From Capra hircus (Eukaryota > Chordata > Mammalia > Artiodactyla > Bovidae), in assembly GCF_001704415.2 (NCBI RefSeq), contig NC_030811.1, forward strand, positions 2,452,501 to 2,516,500: a stretch of 64,000 nucleotides of DNA. Direction: 5' to 3'. The notes under the pieces are model-generated. The model searched no databases and was not told where the DNA came from. It worked only from the letters and a program-made list of their open reading frames with translations. Each line of letters opens with the position of its first letter. The first letter of the stretch is position 1. A program made the position numbers and the translations under genes. Positions 26,601 to 38,582 of this stretch are shown piece by piece.

Positions 26601-27822
26601 AATATTTTATAAAATACACCATTATGGTTATATTCTCAATGTAACAGAGTCTGTGTTTTCAGAATGGTGCTCACAGGAGCAGTGCCTGTCCACCAGCAGA
26701 AGAGATGAGCAAGGTTCCTGTGTGGTTCGACCCCTGGAAGACATCAGCTCTCTCACTGCTTCTTTCTTCGTCCGTACTGGCAAAGAATCAGTCTTCACTA
26801 CCTCAATACTAGAAGACTGGATTTTTAAGACCATATACTGGATGAGTTACAGGCTGGAATCAAGACTGCCAGAAGAAACATCAACAACCTCAGATATGCA
26901 GATGACACCACTTTAACTGAAGAAAGTGAAGTAGAACTAAAGAGTCTCTTGATGAGAATGAAGGAGGAGAGTGAAAAAAAGCTGACTCAATACTCAATAT
27001 TAAAAAACTGGGATTTTTTGGCATCTGCTCCCATCGCTCCATGGCAAACAGAAAGGGAAAAAGTGGAAGCGGTGACAGATTTCCTTTGCTTGGGCCCTAA
27101 AATCACTGCGGATGGTGACTACAGCCATGACATTAGAGGACAGCTGCTTCTTGGCAGGAAAGCTTCGGCAAACCCAGACAGAGTGTTAGGAGCAAAGACT
27201 ACCTTGCTGACAAAGGTCTGCATAGCCAAGGCTATGGTCTTTCCAGTAGTCATGAACAGACGTTGAGAGCTGGACAATAAAGAAGGCTGAGTGCCAAAGA
27301 ACAGGTGCTTTTGAACTATGGTGCTGGAGAAGACTCTTAAAGAGTCCCTTCGACTGTAAGGAGATCAAACCAGTCAACCTGAAAGGAAACCAACCCTAAA
27401 TACTCACTGGAGAGATGGATGCTGACGCTCCAATACACTGGCCACGTGATACAAAGAGGAGACTCCGTGGAAAAGACCCTGATGCTGGGAAAGACTGAAG
27501 GCAGGAGAAAGGGACCACAGAGGAGGAGATGGTGGATGGCATCAGCGACTCGATGGACATGAACATGGGTGAACTGCGTGAGACGGTGAGGGGCAGGGAA
27601 GCCTGGAGCGCTGCGGTCAATGGGGTCGCAAAGCCTCAGGCACGGCTTGGCAACTGAACAACAACGAAATCATACCACAGGCTATAAAGAAACTTTAGCC
27701 ATGACGTCTTTTACTAAATTTTCATCTCAGACTAAGGCAAATACAAATACAAAACCCACACCAGAGAGAACTGTCACTTGCTCTCAGCGTGCAGGCTCCC
27801 AGGACGGAGCTGAGCGACTCAC
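23610..27822 (-). other. RBM33 intron, 4.2 kb
   Basis: GC- and CpG-rich up to about 25.8 kb, then AT-rich, then a BovB fragment at 26.85-27.67 kb. The stretch at 23.7-25.8 kb has many open frames on both strands but nothing I recognise. Confidence 0.85.
26850..27667 (+). mobile_element. BovB LINE 3' fragment, degraded
   Basis: Begins near the part encoding QAGIKTARRNINNLRYADDT and runs to the 3' tail, which reads caactgaacaacaac instead of gactgaactg. It is strongly diverged and out of frame in several places. Boundaries are approximate; no clear duplication was found. It ends about 155 bp from the 27823-28031 exon. Confidence 0.85.
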
Positions 27823-28031
27823 CGCCACGGGGGGCTGCGTGGGCAGCAGAGCGGGCCTGTGGTCCTTGGCGCGGCCCCTCTCGCTGCTCTCCCTCCTCTG
27901 GTCTCCCACGCCGCGGCACAGGGACGAGCCTCCTCTCCTTCCTCCCCGCCTGGAGCCGTAGCGGCCCTGCTTGTGCTGCCGCTCCCTCTCTTCAAATTCA
28001 AGCAGCGCGGCTTTGGCTTCTGCTGAAAGCT
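27823..28031 (-). CDS. RBM33: RBM33 coding exon (window exon 6, helix plus RGG-like patch)
   Basis: A 209-nt exon: two bases completing Glu, then 69 codons. It opens with a likely charged helix (LSAEAKAALLEFEERERQHK). An arginine/glycine patch follows (GSRRGGRRGG), a typical RNA- or protein-binding low-complexity motif. It ends with DHRPALLPTQPPVA. The acceptor is caaatag and the donor GCG/gtgagt. The sequence is nearly identical to RBM33 as I know it; the SSLCRG stretch is the main difference. The intron on its 3' side holds a BovB 3' fragment about 155 bp away. Confidence 0.97.
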
Positions 28032-31000
28032 CTATTTGAAAAGATGCATATGCGTTAGATACCTTCAAAGAGGCGGAATCAGATCTATAGGGAGAAACAA
28101 AAAAAAAAAAACAAGTATGTGACAAGGAAACTCAGGATCAGCACGTGCCTCTCCAACAACCACCAACTCCACCTCAGCAGTAAGCATCCGGGGGCAGGAT
28201 ACAGAGACACCAGGACCCCGTGAGTGAGGCCTGTGACACGGAGACACGCTTCTTCCTTCAGATACAAGGACCTCCTGCAAATCTGAATTTTCGTTTGAGA
28301 CCACTAAAATGTGCTGAGGAAAGCTAAAAAGGAGGAGCTGACCAAGTTCAACCCAATCACCACTCCTCATCTGCTAGGCATCACATTCTTTCACTGATGG
28401 CAGATGATGCTGGTCAAGACCTGGCTACCCCAGTCCTAAACCAGGACACTCGCCTATGCAGATCCAGTGTAAGTATTGATTAATTCACAGTGGCACAGAG
28501 ACTCAAAAATTACAAATTACTGATTGTTCTGCTTTAAAAGCAAACCTACTAATAAAATCACTCTCAAGCCAAATACTTAAGTTTCATAAAGAACGGAAAC
28601 TCATTTAGGACTACACCAAGTCAGATTTTCCGATTTATTTAAAAACAACAACTTTACTCTGTGCAGGCAAACCTACATCCACACCACCTGCAGGGAAGCT
28701 ACAGCAAATGAGAGCAAAGCCACAAAGTGGTGCCCTCCTCTCTGACCAATGCTGTGGGGCAACAACCAAAACTTCTGGCCCTACTCACTAGGCACATTAT
28801 TCTGAATTCTTAGAAGAAAAAGGCTAACTCATTCAAATACAGTTCTAAGTTATGATAATATATGCTCTATTAGTAAACACCTTTCAAGATTTCACTGAAT
28901 CCTACTAAGAAGCATTCCCATGCCTTCTTCCACAGCAAAGGGTACATTTTAAATATTACCAGTTTTTCTCCTACCTTGGATTTAATAATCATCTCCAAAC
29001 TCTTCCAAAATCTCTAAGCCACATTTCATTTTCTTGAGATTGTTTCTAAGGTATCCCCCTTCCCTTCAAACGGATCTAGACTCCATTCTAAAGAAAATTT
29101 AATCTCCTCTTAACAAGCACAGACTTTTATTCTAATCTTGACTACATGATAGGTTCACATACACATTTTATGTGGTGAATCAGCAATTATTTTTCTAGTG
29201 GTTCTAAGTGTCAAGATTAATTTCACTATCCCCAGTAATAAAATGGTTTCAAATGACATCTTTAATCAGCAAGTAAAAATGCATTCCTCCAATTGAGACA
29301 AGCTGTCACAAAAGGTCACCAAAATATGACAGGATGGAAATTACATTTGTTAACTTCACCTGAAATGTTAATTTCCGCGTAAGTGTTTTCTGAACTAGGT
29401 CTATATTCCAAAGCAAAGAGATAGTGTAATGTAACAAAGTTTTGCATTGTGCTGTCCCTTTCTAAAATGTGCTTAAGAAAAACATATGTATATAAAAATA
29501 CTTTAACTTATACGTAAAGAATATCTACAAAATACAGTTTATTTGGCAAAACAGAAACAACAAATGACAGTCTGAGGTTTTTATTTTTGGTTGTGGATCT
29601 TTTTTTTTAATAAACAAGATAATTGAATCAAGAAATTTTTAAAACCTTGCAAATGCAAGGACTACTGTGTAAACTGAAGGTAGTCATCTTACTGCTGGCA
29701 CTACTGATCTTAAATTGCTTATTAACAGATGAAAGAAATGTGTTATTGCAGATGTTTAGTTCTGTTCTCTACTGGAGTATATTCTACTGTATAAATACAT
29801 AATTTGTATATCAATTTAAAAATACTGTTTTCCCCAAAGATCATTTGCCTTAAGCAAAATTAACCAAGGATACTATTTCAAGAGAACATTATGTGGGCCT
29901 AACAACAATGTTCTTCAGGCTAAAGCAATGGAACGTAATTTAATGTATTACCTGTGCCCAATGAAACTTAGAATATGGCAAAACCCAGCAGCTTACTCAC
30001 AGATTATAAATTATAAAAGCCTAACTAAAATAAGCACAGTCTTTCATTTTCCACTGGTACTGCTTCCAGAGAGAATCTGAGGTCCATCTCCTAGGGCAAA
30101 AGACGTGGCCCCTCTGAACCTCTGTGCTGACACTTCAGGGTAACTGGTCAGTGACACCCATGTTTTAGAGATGGCTTTTGACGTTGCCATTCAAAATAAA
30201 TCTTTCTCTTACACGTGCATGTTCTAGAAACCCTTGTTAACTGCATTCTGTGAGAGAATTAAGCCCTCATATCCTATGGGATCCTTTTTACATAATGAAA
30301 AATTTTTCTCTTAAGTATACAGTTTTGTATCCTTGGGAAAACTGATGATGTCACATTTTGTCTAAGGTATTTAATTCCCAGAATCCTGGCTGAGGGCAAA
30401 AGCTCAGTACTTAAGATCATAACTTAGGTAACAGCCCAAAATTCTATGCCTAATCCAATATAAACTGAAAATACGCATCAACATCTGTGTCTCAGGCTCC
30501 ATAATGGTCAGGACGATTACAAATATGAATTACTTAAGGATGACATCATACATTTGAATACGAATAAGACTAAAAGTGACTGAATACCCTTTCAGATTCT
30601 GAAGAAAACTCACTATTCCCAGGCCAGAGCATTATTTCATTCTTCTTTGTCGAGTGCAATGTTCTCAAAAGTAATCAACGGTATCACAAAATAACTGCCT
30701 TTATTTGTATTCAGAATGTTAAAAGGTATCAATTGTCAAGAAAAATCCATCACAGGAGATGATATACATACTCCAGTAGCAAGATATTTTAATCCCATTA
30801 CAAAGAGTATGTGAGCAGCTTTATACAGTCAAATCAATGCAAGCGCCTGTATGCAAAACCTGAAACTGATATTTCTATCACCAGGAGTACACAGTGATGA
30901 GTAAAAATTCATGAGAATTTCTAGTATACCAAATACTATAGGATCTTCTCTTTCTCAATGAATATTTTTCTTCTGTATAAAATTAATTTTTTGTTGGTGT

Positions 31001-33341
31001 GAGGGGTGTTAAGGAAACAAGGGAGCTCCCTGTTTTAGGAAATCAAACTCTAAAATAAACAGAAAAATCCTTCCTATACTGGGAATAATCCTAATTTTTC
31101 TAGAAAAATGAAAACCTGTTTTTAAACACTGAGCTCTCCTAGTGTAGCTTTCCTACACTGGCTGACAATAGGGAACAGAGAAAGACACTTCTTAGCATCA
31201 ATTTTATTTGCCCTATTATCTAGCCAAAGAACCACATTCGGCACAAATACATTTAAAGGCTTTTTTCCTAACGTTTAAAAGAACGGTAAACGGTAGAACG
31301 GTTAATGCTTCAGCCACTCTTGCCTCTCCGCCCATATTTAAAGGGCCAACCTGCCTATCACTAACCCTTTCCAGCCTCCTGTCCCAGGATGACATGACTA
31401 CAGAACTAAGAAACGACTTTAAAAAAAAAAGGCAACACAAACTCTTTAACAAAAGAAGTACAAATGACCCTGTGAAGAACCAAACAAGGCAAAGATCCTG
31501 AAAAGAAAGGGACGTGGGGATAAAACAAGTACAAATTATGAACACAGGCAAGTCGGACACTTCAGAACTTGTCAGTGCTTGGGTCAAGTTCAAGTGAACA
31601 GAGGCGAGATAACCGTAGCTGAGGAGCAGGGGACAGGAGGAGCAGGGGCTCTGGGGGTGCAGAGAGGGTGATCTAGAAAGTGCACCAGAGCCCATAAGCA
31701 GCTGGCTGCAGACAGCCAAGGCCGCCATTCCTAACGGTGTCTGAGAGCTGACTTCACACACTTAGAACATGCAGCTAACGCTGTTCTTAAGACATAATGT
31801 ACGGCTCCCAGACTTATGTAATAAAGCCACAGCCCAGCTACACAGAAGCAGAAGGGATGCTCACCACACCCCGCCCCGCGACGGCACTCTCCTTCCCTAA
31901 CAAGCCAGGCCCATCGCTGTCTGTGAGCAGCGAGGGGCGCCATCTTTCCCTTGTCCACCTTACCCCAGCCCAAGACTCAGATGCCTATTCCAATGTGCTT
32001 ACTGTGTAATGCGGCCAATCACTCCTGCTGACGATACTTTTCATTTTTTCCCATACCCCCATTTTAAGACCTAAGCTTGCTCCATCTCCTTTTACCCAAG
32101 GCCAACTTCTCAGCTCTTTTTTAGAAGCCTATGCTGTACTGGTTCACACCAACAAGCAACTTAATACCATAACCTGAGCAAAGTCCAGGGAAGAGCCTGG
32201 GCCAAAAGCTAGAAGCAGGAAACCAGAAGGAAAAGACATAGAGAACACTAAGACTCCAGGTCAATCTCTCCACAAACCTCACCTGGGGATGTCACATGGC
32301 AAGACGCGCTCACTACCATTATGGTGGGCACCTTGAGAGCGTGGTGTTCTCACAGAGAAGTCATTTCTGCCACTGCAAGACACATGCTCAGGCTTCCAAT
32401 GGCAAGTGGCTACAAATAACAGTTTTACGAAGTAATGAAGGTAGTAACTGATTTTACTTTGACCAAGACCAGAGAACAGGTATAACTCTGTTCTTCCACC
32501 CTCCCACCCTACTCCTTGGAATACAGGACAGTACCCCAGTGGTTCTGAAAGTATGGACTTCGGAGCAACAGGAACAACACTACCTACAAACTCATCAGAA
32601 AGTCAACTTTCTTGAGCCCTACCCTAAACCTACTGAATCAGAGCAGCTGAGAGGGCATCCAGAAGTATGTGTTTTAACAAGTCTTCTAGGGGGATTCTTT
32701 GCTCAAATTTGAGAACCACTGCTTTATTCCTTGCAGTGGGCACTGGAAAGAACTCCAGAAGAGTGTGGGCAGGGTCACCACTGGGAAAGGCTCTGTTCAT
32801 CAGCAACAGCCTGCTGTGGGTCTGCAACAAGGACGACGTGCAACTGACGACGCGACAGACAAGCCCCCTCGTCTCCCTGAGCGCGGAGCAGGGCAGCACA
32901 GAGGGAAACCCACACCGGAGACATGGCTGTCACGACACTAAAAGGCTCAAAAGGAAGCCAGTCTGGCCCAAAAGGAGCCCTGGCAACCTGGGAAAGGCGA
33001 GACGCCCCTGGACCACCCGGACGCCATGTTCTCAGAGCCAGCAGAACCACACGGCATGCAGGAGAGCAAGCCTAAGTCACAGACTACAAAAGGAAAACTA
33101 TGTCAAAAAACAGATATTTTATTCAAGCATTTTTTAATCCAGAAGACAAGTCATTTTATAGAATGACTTTTACAGCACCATTAACTCAGCTCTCACCTCA
33201 TACAGACCATCCAGCTTCTGGACACCACGCTAACAGTCTATAAAGTCAGCTGTTCTTTATCTACTTCGTTAATCGTAACAGTGTCATAGAGGAAGTTGAA
33301 ATGGGAGTGGAAGAGGATGTGAGACAGGTGAAAAACGTTAC
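28032..33341 (-). other. RBM33 intron, 5.3 kb, repeat-poor
   Basis: Mostly AT-rich unique-looking sequence. The only repeat I can name is the MER5A at 32537-32721. No exon is recognised. Confidence 0.8.
32537..32721 (+). mobile_element. MER5A-type hAT DNA transposon (non-autonomous)
   Basis: Terminal inverted repeats are perfect over 10 bp: cagtggttct at the start and agaaccactg at the end. Internal phrases accctaaacctactgaatca and gtgttttaacaagtcttcta match MER5A as I recall it. Confidence 0.9.
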
Positions 33342-33513
33342 CCAGCGTTTCTGGAATGTTCCTTCTCTCTCTAGTTACATCTGAGAGCCTAATGATTGTT
33401 CCTTCTTTCCTTTCAGTTTTGAAACGCAATCGTCCAGATTCTTCATCGTCCTCATCCTCTTCATCCGACTCTTCTTTGATGTCCTTCTGCAGCTCCAAAG
33501 TCTCCATGCCTCC
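33342..33513 (-). CDS. RBM33: RBM33 coding exon (window exon 5, acidic-to-basic transition)
   Basis: A 172-nt exon: 57 codons starting GGMETLELQKDIKEESDEE and ending RERRNIPETL, plus a G that begins the next Glu codon. The acceptor is catgtag and the donor CTGG/gtaacg. The first half is an acidic run (SDEEDEDDEESG). The second half is basic and well conserved in RBM33 (RLRFKTERKEGTIIRLSDVT). The internal ATG in the third codon makes this look like an ORF start, but the splice acceptor and matching phase show it is internal. It sits between a repeat-poor 5.3-kb intron and the repeat-dense 13.8-kb intron. Confidence 0.96.
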
Positions 33514-34243
33514 CTACATGGCAGACAGACAAAAGAGCAAGGAGGGAAAGTGAGCCCATACTCTTCTGAATTAGATGCTGAACACAGTTACGCATACACG
33601 TATGTGTACACACACATAAAAGCTCTTTATAATTAAGATGTAAAAATACAGCACAATGTCCCACTTATAAAGCCATGAGAAACATTAAACTGATGCTACG
33701 AGAAAAAACCTCTAATATTAAAAATTAACAATGTTAGAAAAAATCCAAACTCCTACTCCTAGTTAATACACACAGTCTTATACACTGTAACTGCTTATAC
33801 TTCTAAGAGAACAAACATGATTTCCAAACACCCATGCTGGCCTAGCTTCTAACTCAGATCTAAACAAAGTTCAGTATGTTAACTAAACTAACCCTAGAGT
33901 CCCTGAGCCTGATTTCAGCACAGAAGCCACCCTGTGGCTCCCATTAGATGGCAGCACACTCCTTCCCACTAAAGAGGCCCCACATTTCCCGGCACTCCTG
34001 ACCCCATCTACTCTGACTTTCAAAGCAGCCAAGTGCTCCAAATCCACTGTTGGGTTACTTGGCTTCTCTGGTTCTCTCAGCCTGTACAATCTTTCCTGCA
34101 TCGTTTCTCACCCCTTTCTACTTCATCCCACTGTCCAGGTTTGTGAGTTACTACCTCTGGTTCAGACTATCAACCACTATCAACCAGAAGACTATTTTTT
34201 TTCATTCGCTTCACACTAAAACCAGTTTTGGGTTTGTTTGTTT

Positions 34244-34531
34244 TCTATTCATTTATTTATGGCTGTGAGGGGTCATCGTTGCCGTGCACAGGCCTTCTCT
34301 AGCTGTGGTGAGCAGGGGCTGTCCGTCTGCTGCAGTATACACACCCGTCCTGTTATGGAGCGGGGGCTCTACGGCACATGGGCTTCGCCACTTGCGGCTC
34401 ACAGGTCCCGCAGCACAGGCTCAGCAGTTGTGGTGCCTGGGCTTAACTGACCAGCAGCAAGTGGTTTGCAATTTCTGTGCCCTGCATTGGCAGGCGGGTT
34501 CTTATTCACTGTGCCACCAGCCGAGTCCCTA
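34244..34531 (-). mobile_element. CHR-type (cetartiodactyl tRNA-derived) SINE
   Basis: The antisense copy shows the CHR hallmarks: a ggctgtgaggggtcatcgtt start, repeated ggctcagcagttgtgg phrases, and gcattggcaggcgggttctt followed by cactgtgccacca (tRNA-like head). Family assignment is from memory of the consensus. Confidence 0.8.
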
Positions 34532-35242
34532 AAACCAGTTTTTATCTTGTATTTCATTATATCAGGATTCCTACAAAAATTTTATTTAATCTAGTCCCAA
34601 ACTAAACTAATTCATTTATCAACAATTCTTACTGTATTAACTCATGTCCCTTCTGACACTAATCACTTTCATCTCGTGTTAGGTCTCAGTGACCTACTGT
34701 CAGGTAATAAGATAGGCACCTATGCCTGCTAGATTAATCTATGCTTGTTGCAACTTAAAAACTGCTCCTTCAGTCTCATCACTCATAATTCTTACATGTC
34801 CTTCACTCTGAACAGAAACAAAAATGAACCACTTTACTAGAAAATGTGCAAGGGAAAGAAAATGATACAATCGTTTTGGACTCTTTCCCCAACATTTTCT
34901 GTGTAAAAAATGCACACATTCGTTGCTATAAACCCTATGGTAGAGAATCAATGCCTGAAAATAAAATACTGAATATAAACTATAACTTTTAGCCTAATGA
35001 TCACAAAACCACCTTTCAGTATTCTGATACTCAGTATACTGTAGAATTTTAAAGCACCAGAACGTTGGCATTTTGTTGTTTTGCTGGTTTGATACCATTA
35101 CTTCTGTCTGACTGAACATCGGAGACCACACAGGAATGACGCGTGAGATGGGCCCAGCTACGTTTGTGCTGCACTACACTCACGCCGAGCAAAAAGTCAG
35201 CTCTTTTACAAAAGACTCTTCTCCACCTCTTAATCTCCAGAG

Positions 35243-35394
35243 CAGTGCTTCTCAAATTGAAGGTTTATATTCATCACTGGGAATCCTGCCAAAATGCAGA
35301 TTCTGATTCTGCAGGTGGGGGTCTAACATTCTGCATTTCCAACAAGCTCCAGGTGAAGCCAACATGCAGGTCCACAGACCACACTTTAAGCAGC
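35243..35394 (+). mobile_element. MER5A/B-type hAT DNA transposon (non-autonomous)
   Basis: Starts cagtgcttctcaaattgaag and ends ccacactttaagcag. The internal gcagattctgattctgcagg and tctgcatttccaacaagctc are MER5-like. The inverted repeats are imperfect. Confidence 0.85.
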
Positions 35395-35689
35395 AAGGCC
35401 AGAGGAGGAAAAGAAATCGTTACCAAGAAAGCAAAGATTTTATTACCGTAGTCATTTCTAATTCAACCATTAACAATAATTACAGTTCAAACACTTTACA
35501 AGCAAGTTTAATGTGAAACATGACAGTACTGAAACGAATACAGTTTATTCTAAACACACTCTCCATCTAAGAAATCCAAATATAACAAAGACAAGCTGAG
35601 AACTGTTTCTCTGAAACAGATATTACAGGCTACCAGAGACAAATCGAGGAACAGTACCAGTCTACGGCCCAGCGCCACCACTGCCGGAC

Positions 35690-36235
35690 ATTCACTCAGG
35701 GAAAATGAACACTTACGCTCATGTGAACACCGGCAGGGAAACTGTTCCAGTTCTATTTTGGATGACCAAAAATAGAGACACCGGTGAATGGATACACAAC
35801 TGTCATACATCCAAACTATGGACCGCTCTTTCAGCAATAGAAGAGGAAGGAGCTATACAAAAACCGGGATGGAATCACAAAGGCATCATGCCGCACGGCA
35901 CAAGTCAAAAGGCACAATGAGTCACTCAAAAGGGGACACACTGCGACAATGCCACACATATGACACTCTCCAAGAGACAAAGCCGCACGGGTTACCGAGG
36001 GTTAGGAATGGAGGGAGGGCCTGACTACAAAAAGGATGGCACAAGGTCAACTTTTGGAGAGACGGAATATCCTAGGATGCAAACTTCTGGTTCACACTCA
36101 GGGTCAACTTCCACGTGAACTTCATCAAGGATTACACAAGCCCTGAGCTGAAACTGAAAAATCGCTGGCATCAGCTGCCTCAAGTATAGGTCGCCTGGCA
36201 ACACTGACCAAGTTAGACTCACTCTTTCAGCCACT
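35690..36235 (+). mobile_element. L1 LINE 3' end
   Basis: Plus-strand match to typical L1 3' sequence: accggtgaatggatacacaa, gaatcacaaaggcatcatgc, catatgacactctccaaga and ggttaccgagggttaggaa. No open frame; ancient. Confidence 0.75.
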
Positions 36236-36644
36236 GGTCACTACCTCTTCCTCTAAATACTAGGCTCAAAAAAAGGGCATCTTCTCTGGCCGTGGACATA
36301 GAATTAACTTACCTATCTGCCATAATGTTGACTTTCTCTGCAGAGAAATACTTATGAATGGAATAGTCACAATATCCCATTCACAAGTAAAATTCCACTG
36401 AAGGGCAGTGCTGGATAACAATATAAAAATCAAGTTACCCTGATTATATTTTGTAAGAATTTAAATTGTATGTAAATATCTGACTTCATTATATAGACAC
36501 TGCCAAAAATATTCAAAGGTGTGATTTTTAGCTATTTAATTATCTTAAAAACCTGAAAGATGTATTTGTAATGCTTAACAGAGGATGCATATGAAAATCA
36601 TCATGAAAGTTCTTTATAAAACAGACAAGTCCACCGGTCTTAAC

Positions 36645-36667
36645 ATCCATCCATACATACATACATA
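36645..36667. repeat. (CATC/CATA)n tetranucleotide repeat
   Basis: Reads catccatccatacatacata; about five to six tetramer units. Confidence 0.85.
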
Positions 36668-37094
36668 ACTAGAAACTCTAAGAGGCAGCAAGCCCCAGAC
36701 TTATATATTTTGTTACATTCACTAGCTAACTCTGAAATGAACTTGTGATCTCAGTTTCTGAAAGAAACTTCAATATTCCATCCCACATCTAAGGGGGTGG
36801 GGCAGGGAACTGGGCAGCTCTCTGGAATAGAAGGCTCTGGAGACCACTGCTTCTGAGAGCTTCCCACAAGTGTTTAGTGCTTACAAAATATTTGATAGAG
36901 AATAATTCTATACTATCATATCTATATCATAAATAAAAATCGATTCTAATTCCACCAAGAGTTAAAACTTACAAACTGAAAAGACTAGCAGTTATTAATA
37001 AATTGTGCAAAAATTACAAGAGAAGAAAATTAGAGACCAATCTCCTTTGTGAACACAGACACAAAATTGCTTAATAAAATAAAAGTATATATTG

Positions 37095-37172
37095 TTCCAT
37101 CACTAAGCAGTAGCCGACTGTTTGCGACCCGTGAACTCTAGCACCCCAGGCTTCTCTGTCCACATGGAATCC
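37095..37172 (-). mobile_element. Bov-tA SINE tail fragment
   Basis: A short antisense match (gactgtttgcgacccgtgaa, ggcttctctgtcca) inside the composite L1. Confidence 0.65.
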
Positions 37173-37896
37173 CACAAAAAAGGAAAATATGTCATGACCA
37201 AGTGAAGGTTTAGCCAGAAGCATACGGTTGATTTAACATTCAAAAACCAGTCAATTTAACAAATCTCCCTTCAAGAATTCCAAATATATGTACACACACT
37301 CTCCTTTTCCAGAGGTGGCGCTTAAGTCCCTCTCGCTCACCGTGGGTGAGGACTAGACTTAGTAACTTGCTCCTAGAGAATAGAAAACAGACAAGAAAGA
37401 CAGAACTTCACGGAATGACAATCTTCACTGGCCAAGGCCACCTCAGCACTTGCCCACGGCTGACACTGCCGGGGAGGCCCTGCACACAGCTGCAGGATGG
37501 GATGAGGACACCTAACCTCCACGGCATTCTTTCCAAAACTCCCACCGCCCAGTCTAACTGTGAGAAGAGCACCAGACAAGGCCAGATTAGAGGACATTCC
37601 ATGGGACACCCGGGCAGGACGCTTCTTTAGACTGTCATGGTTGTGGACCTCAAGGCAAGACCCACAAATTGCCGCGGGCCAGAGGAGACAGGACAGCAAC
37701 ATGGTGCCCTGGACTGGGCCCCAGAATAGAAAGAGGACATTAATGGGAAGATCTGCAAAACAGAGGCTCAGTCCGGAATATAGGTCATAGTTTCTAAAGT
37801 CAATTTAATGCACATTAAACAAACAAGGGATGACACAAGATTATCTCAATAGGAACTGAAAAAGCACTGACAAAATTCAACACTCATTTCTGATTT

Positions 37897-37912
37897 AAAA
37901 AAAAAAAAAAAA
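37897..37912. repeat. (A)16 run inside L1 ORF2 remnant
   Basis: A homopolymer of 16 A interrupts the decayed L1 sequence; probably slippage expansion. Confidence 0.85.
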
Positions 37913-38391
37913 CCTCAGCAAACTAGACATAGAAAAGAACTTCTTCAATCTGACTGAAAAACCTCTGGTAGCTTATATTACTTACTTGATAAAATACTGA
38001 GTAGTTCACCCCTACCATGAACTGAACTGAACCATGAAGAATGAAGCAAAAACAAATGCCTTCAATGTTTCTATTCTACACAGTACTGGAGGTCAACAAG
38101 GCAAAACCAATGAAATAAGAAGACAAGTGAGAACCATTAGACTGTGGTTATTAACTTTCCTATCCTAGACTAGGAAAGACTAAACAGAACTAAGGACACC
38201 GCCCGCCTCTGAGAGGAGTCAGGACTGACCATGAAGAAACAAGGGGGGAGCTCTGGGGATAACAAGGGTAACTGGGATGTACACATGTACCAGATCCGTG
38301 AACTGTATTAACTGGTTGTAACTCTTCCAGAAAAGGGAACTAAGGCAATGGAGTAGTAAGTGGCCTGCCCAATGCCAAGAATCAGTAAGCG

Positions 38392-38582
38392 ACTGAAAGG
38401 GAAAGTCGCTCAGTCAGGCCTCTCTGTGACCCCATGGCCTACACAGTCCATGGAATTCTCCAGGCCAGAATACTGGAGTGGGCAGCCTTTCCCTTCCCCA
38501 GGGGATCTTCCCAACCCAGGAATCAAACCCACGTCTCCCTCACTGCAGGCGGATTCTTTATCAGCTGAGCCACGAGGGAAGC
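38392..38582 (-). mobile_element. Bov-tA SINE, right part of a 427-bp inserted block
   Basis: The antisense full-length Bov-tA 5' head ends exactly at 38582 (cacgagggaagc), next to ctgtggttattaac at 38583-38596. The matching copy of that 14-mer is not at the SINE's 3' end but at 38142-38155, 236 bp further left. The intervening 38156-38391 holds an L1 3'-UTR-like piece and an antisense MIR-like piece. Confidence 0.9.

Noticed and set aside
27784..28125. Long ORF reading from MSHTCFFFF into the RBM33 exon
   Set aside because: The upstream part is intron read-through; the acceptor at 28032-28033 and phase with the 172-nt exon set the true start.
33238..33341. ORF continuation GNVFHLSHIL after the 172-nt exon
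   Set aside because: It lies past a good donor (GG/gtaacg) and does not belong to RBM33; the next exon restores the expected ELSAEA.
33356..33553. Plus-strand frame with a serine run
   Set aside because: Antisense of the acidic DEED-rich RBM33 exon.
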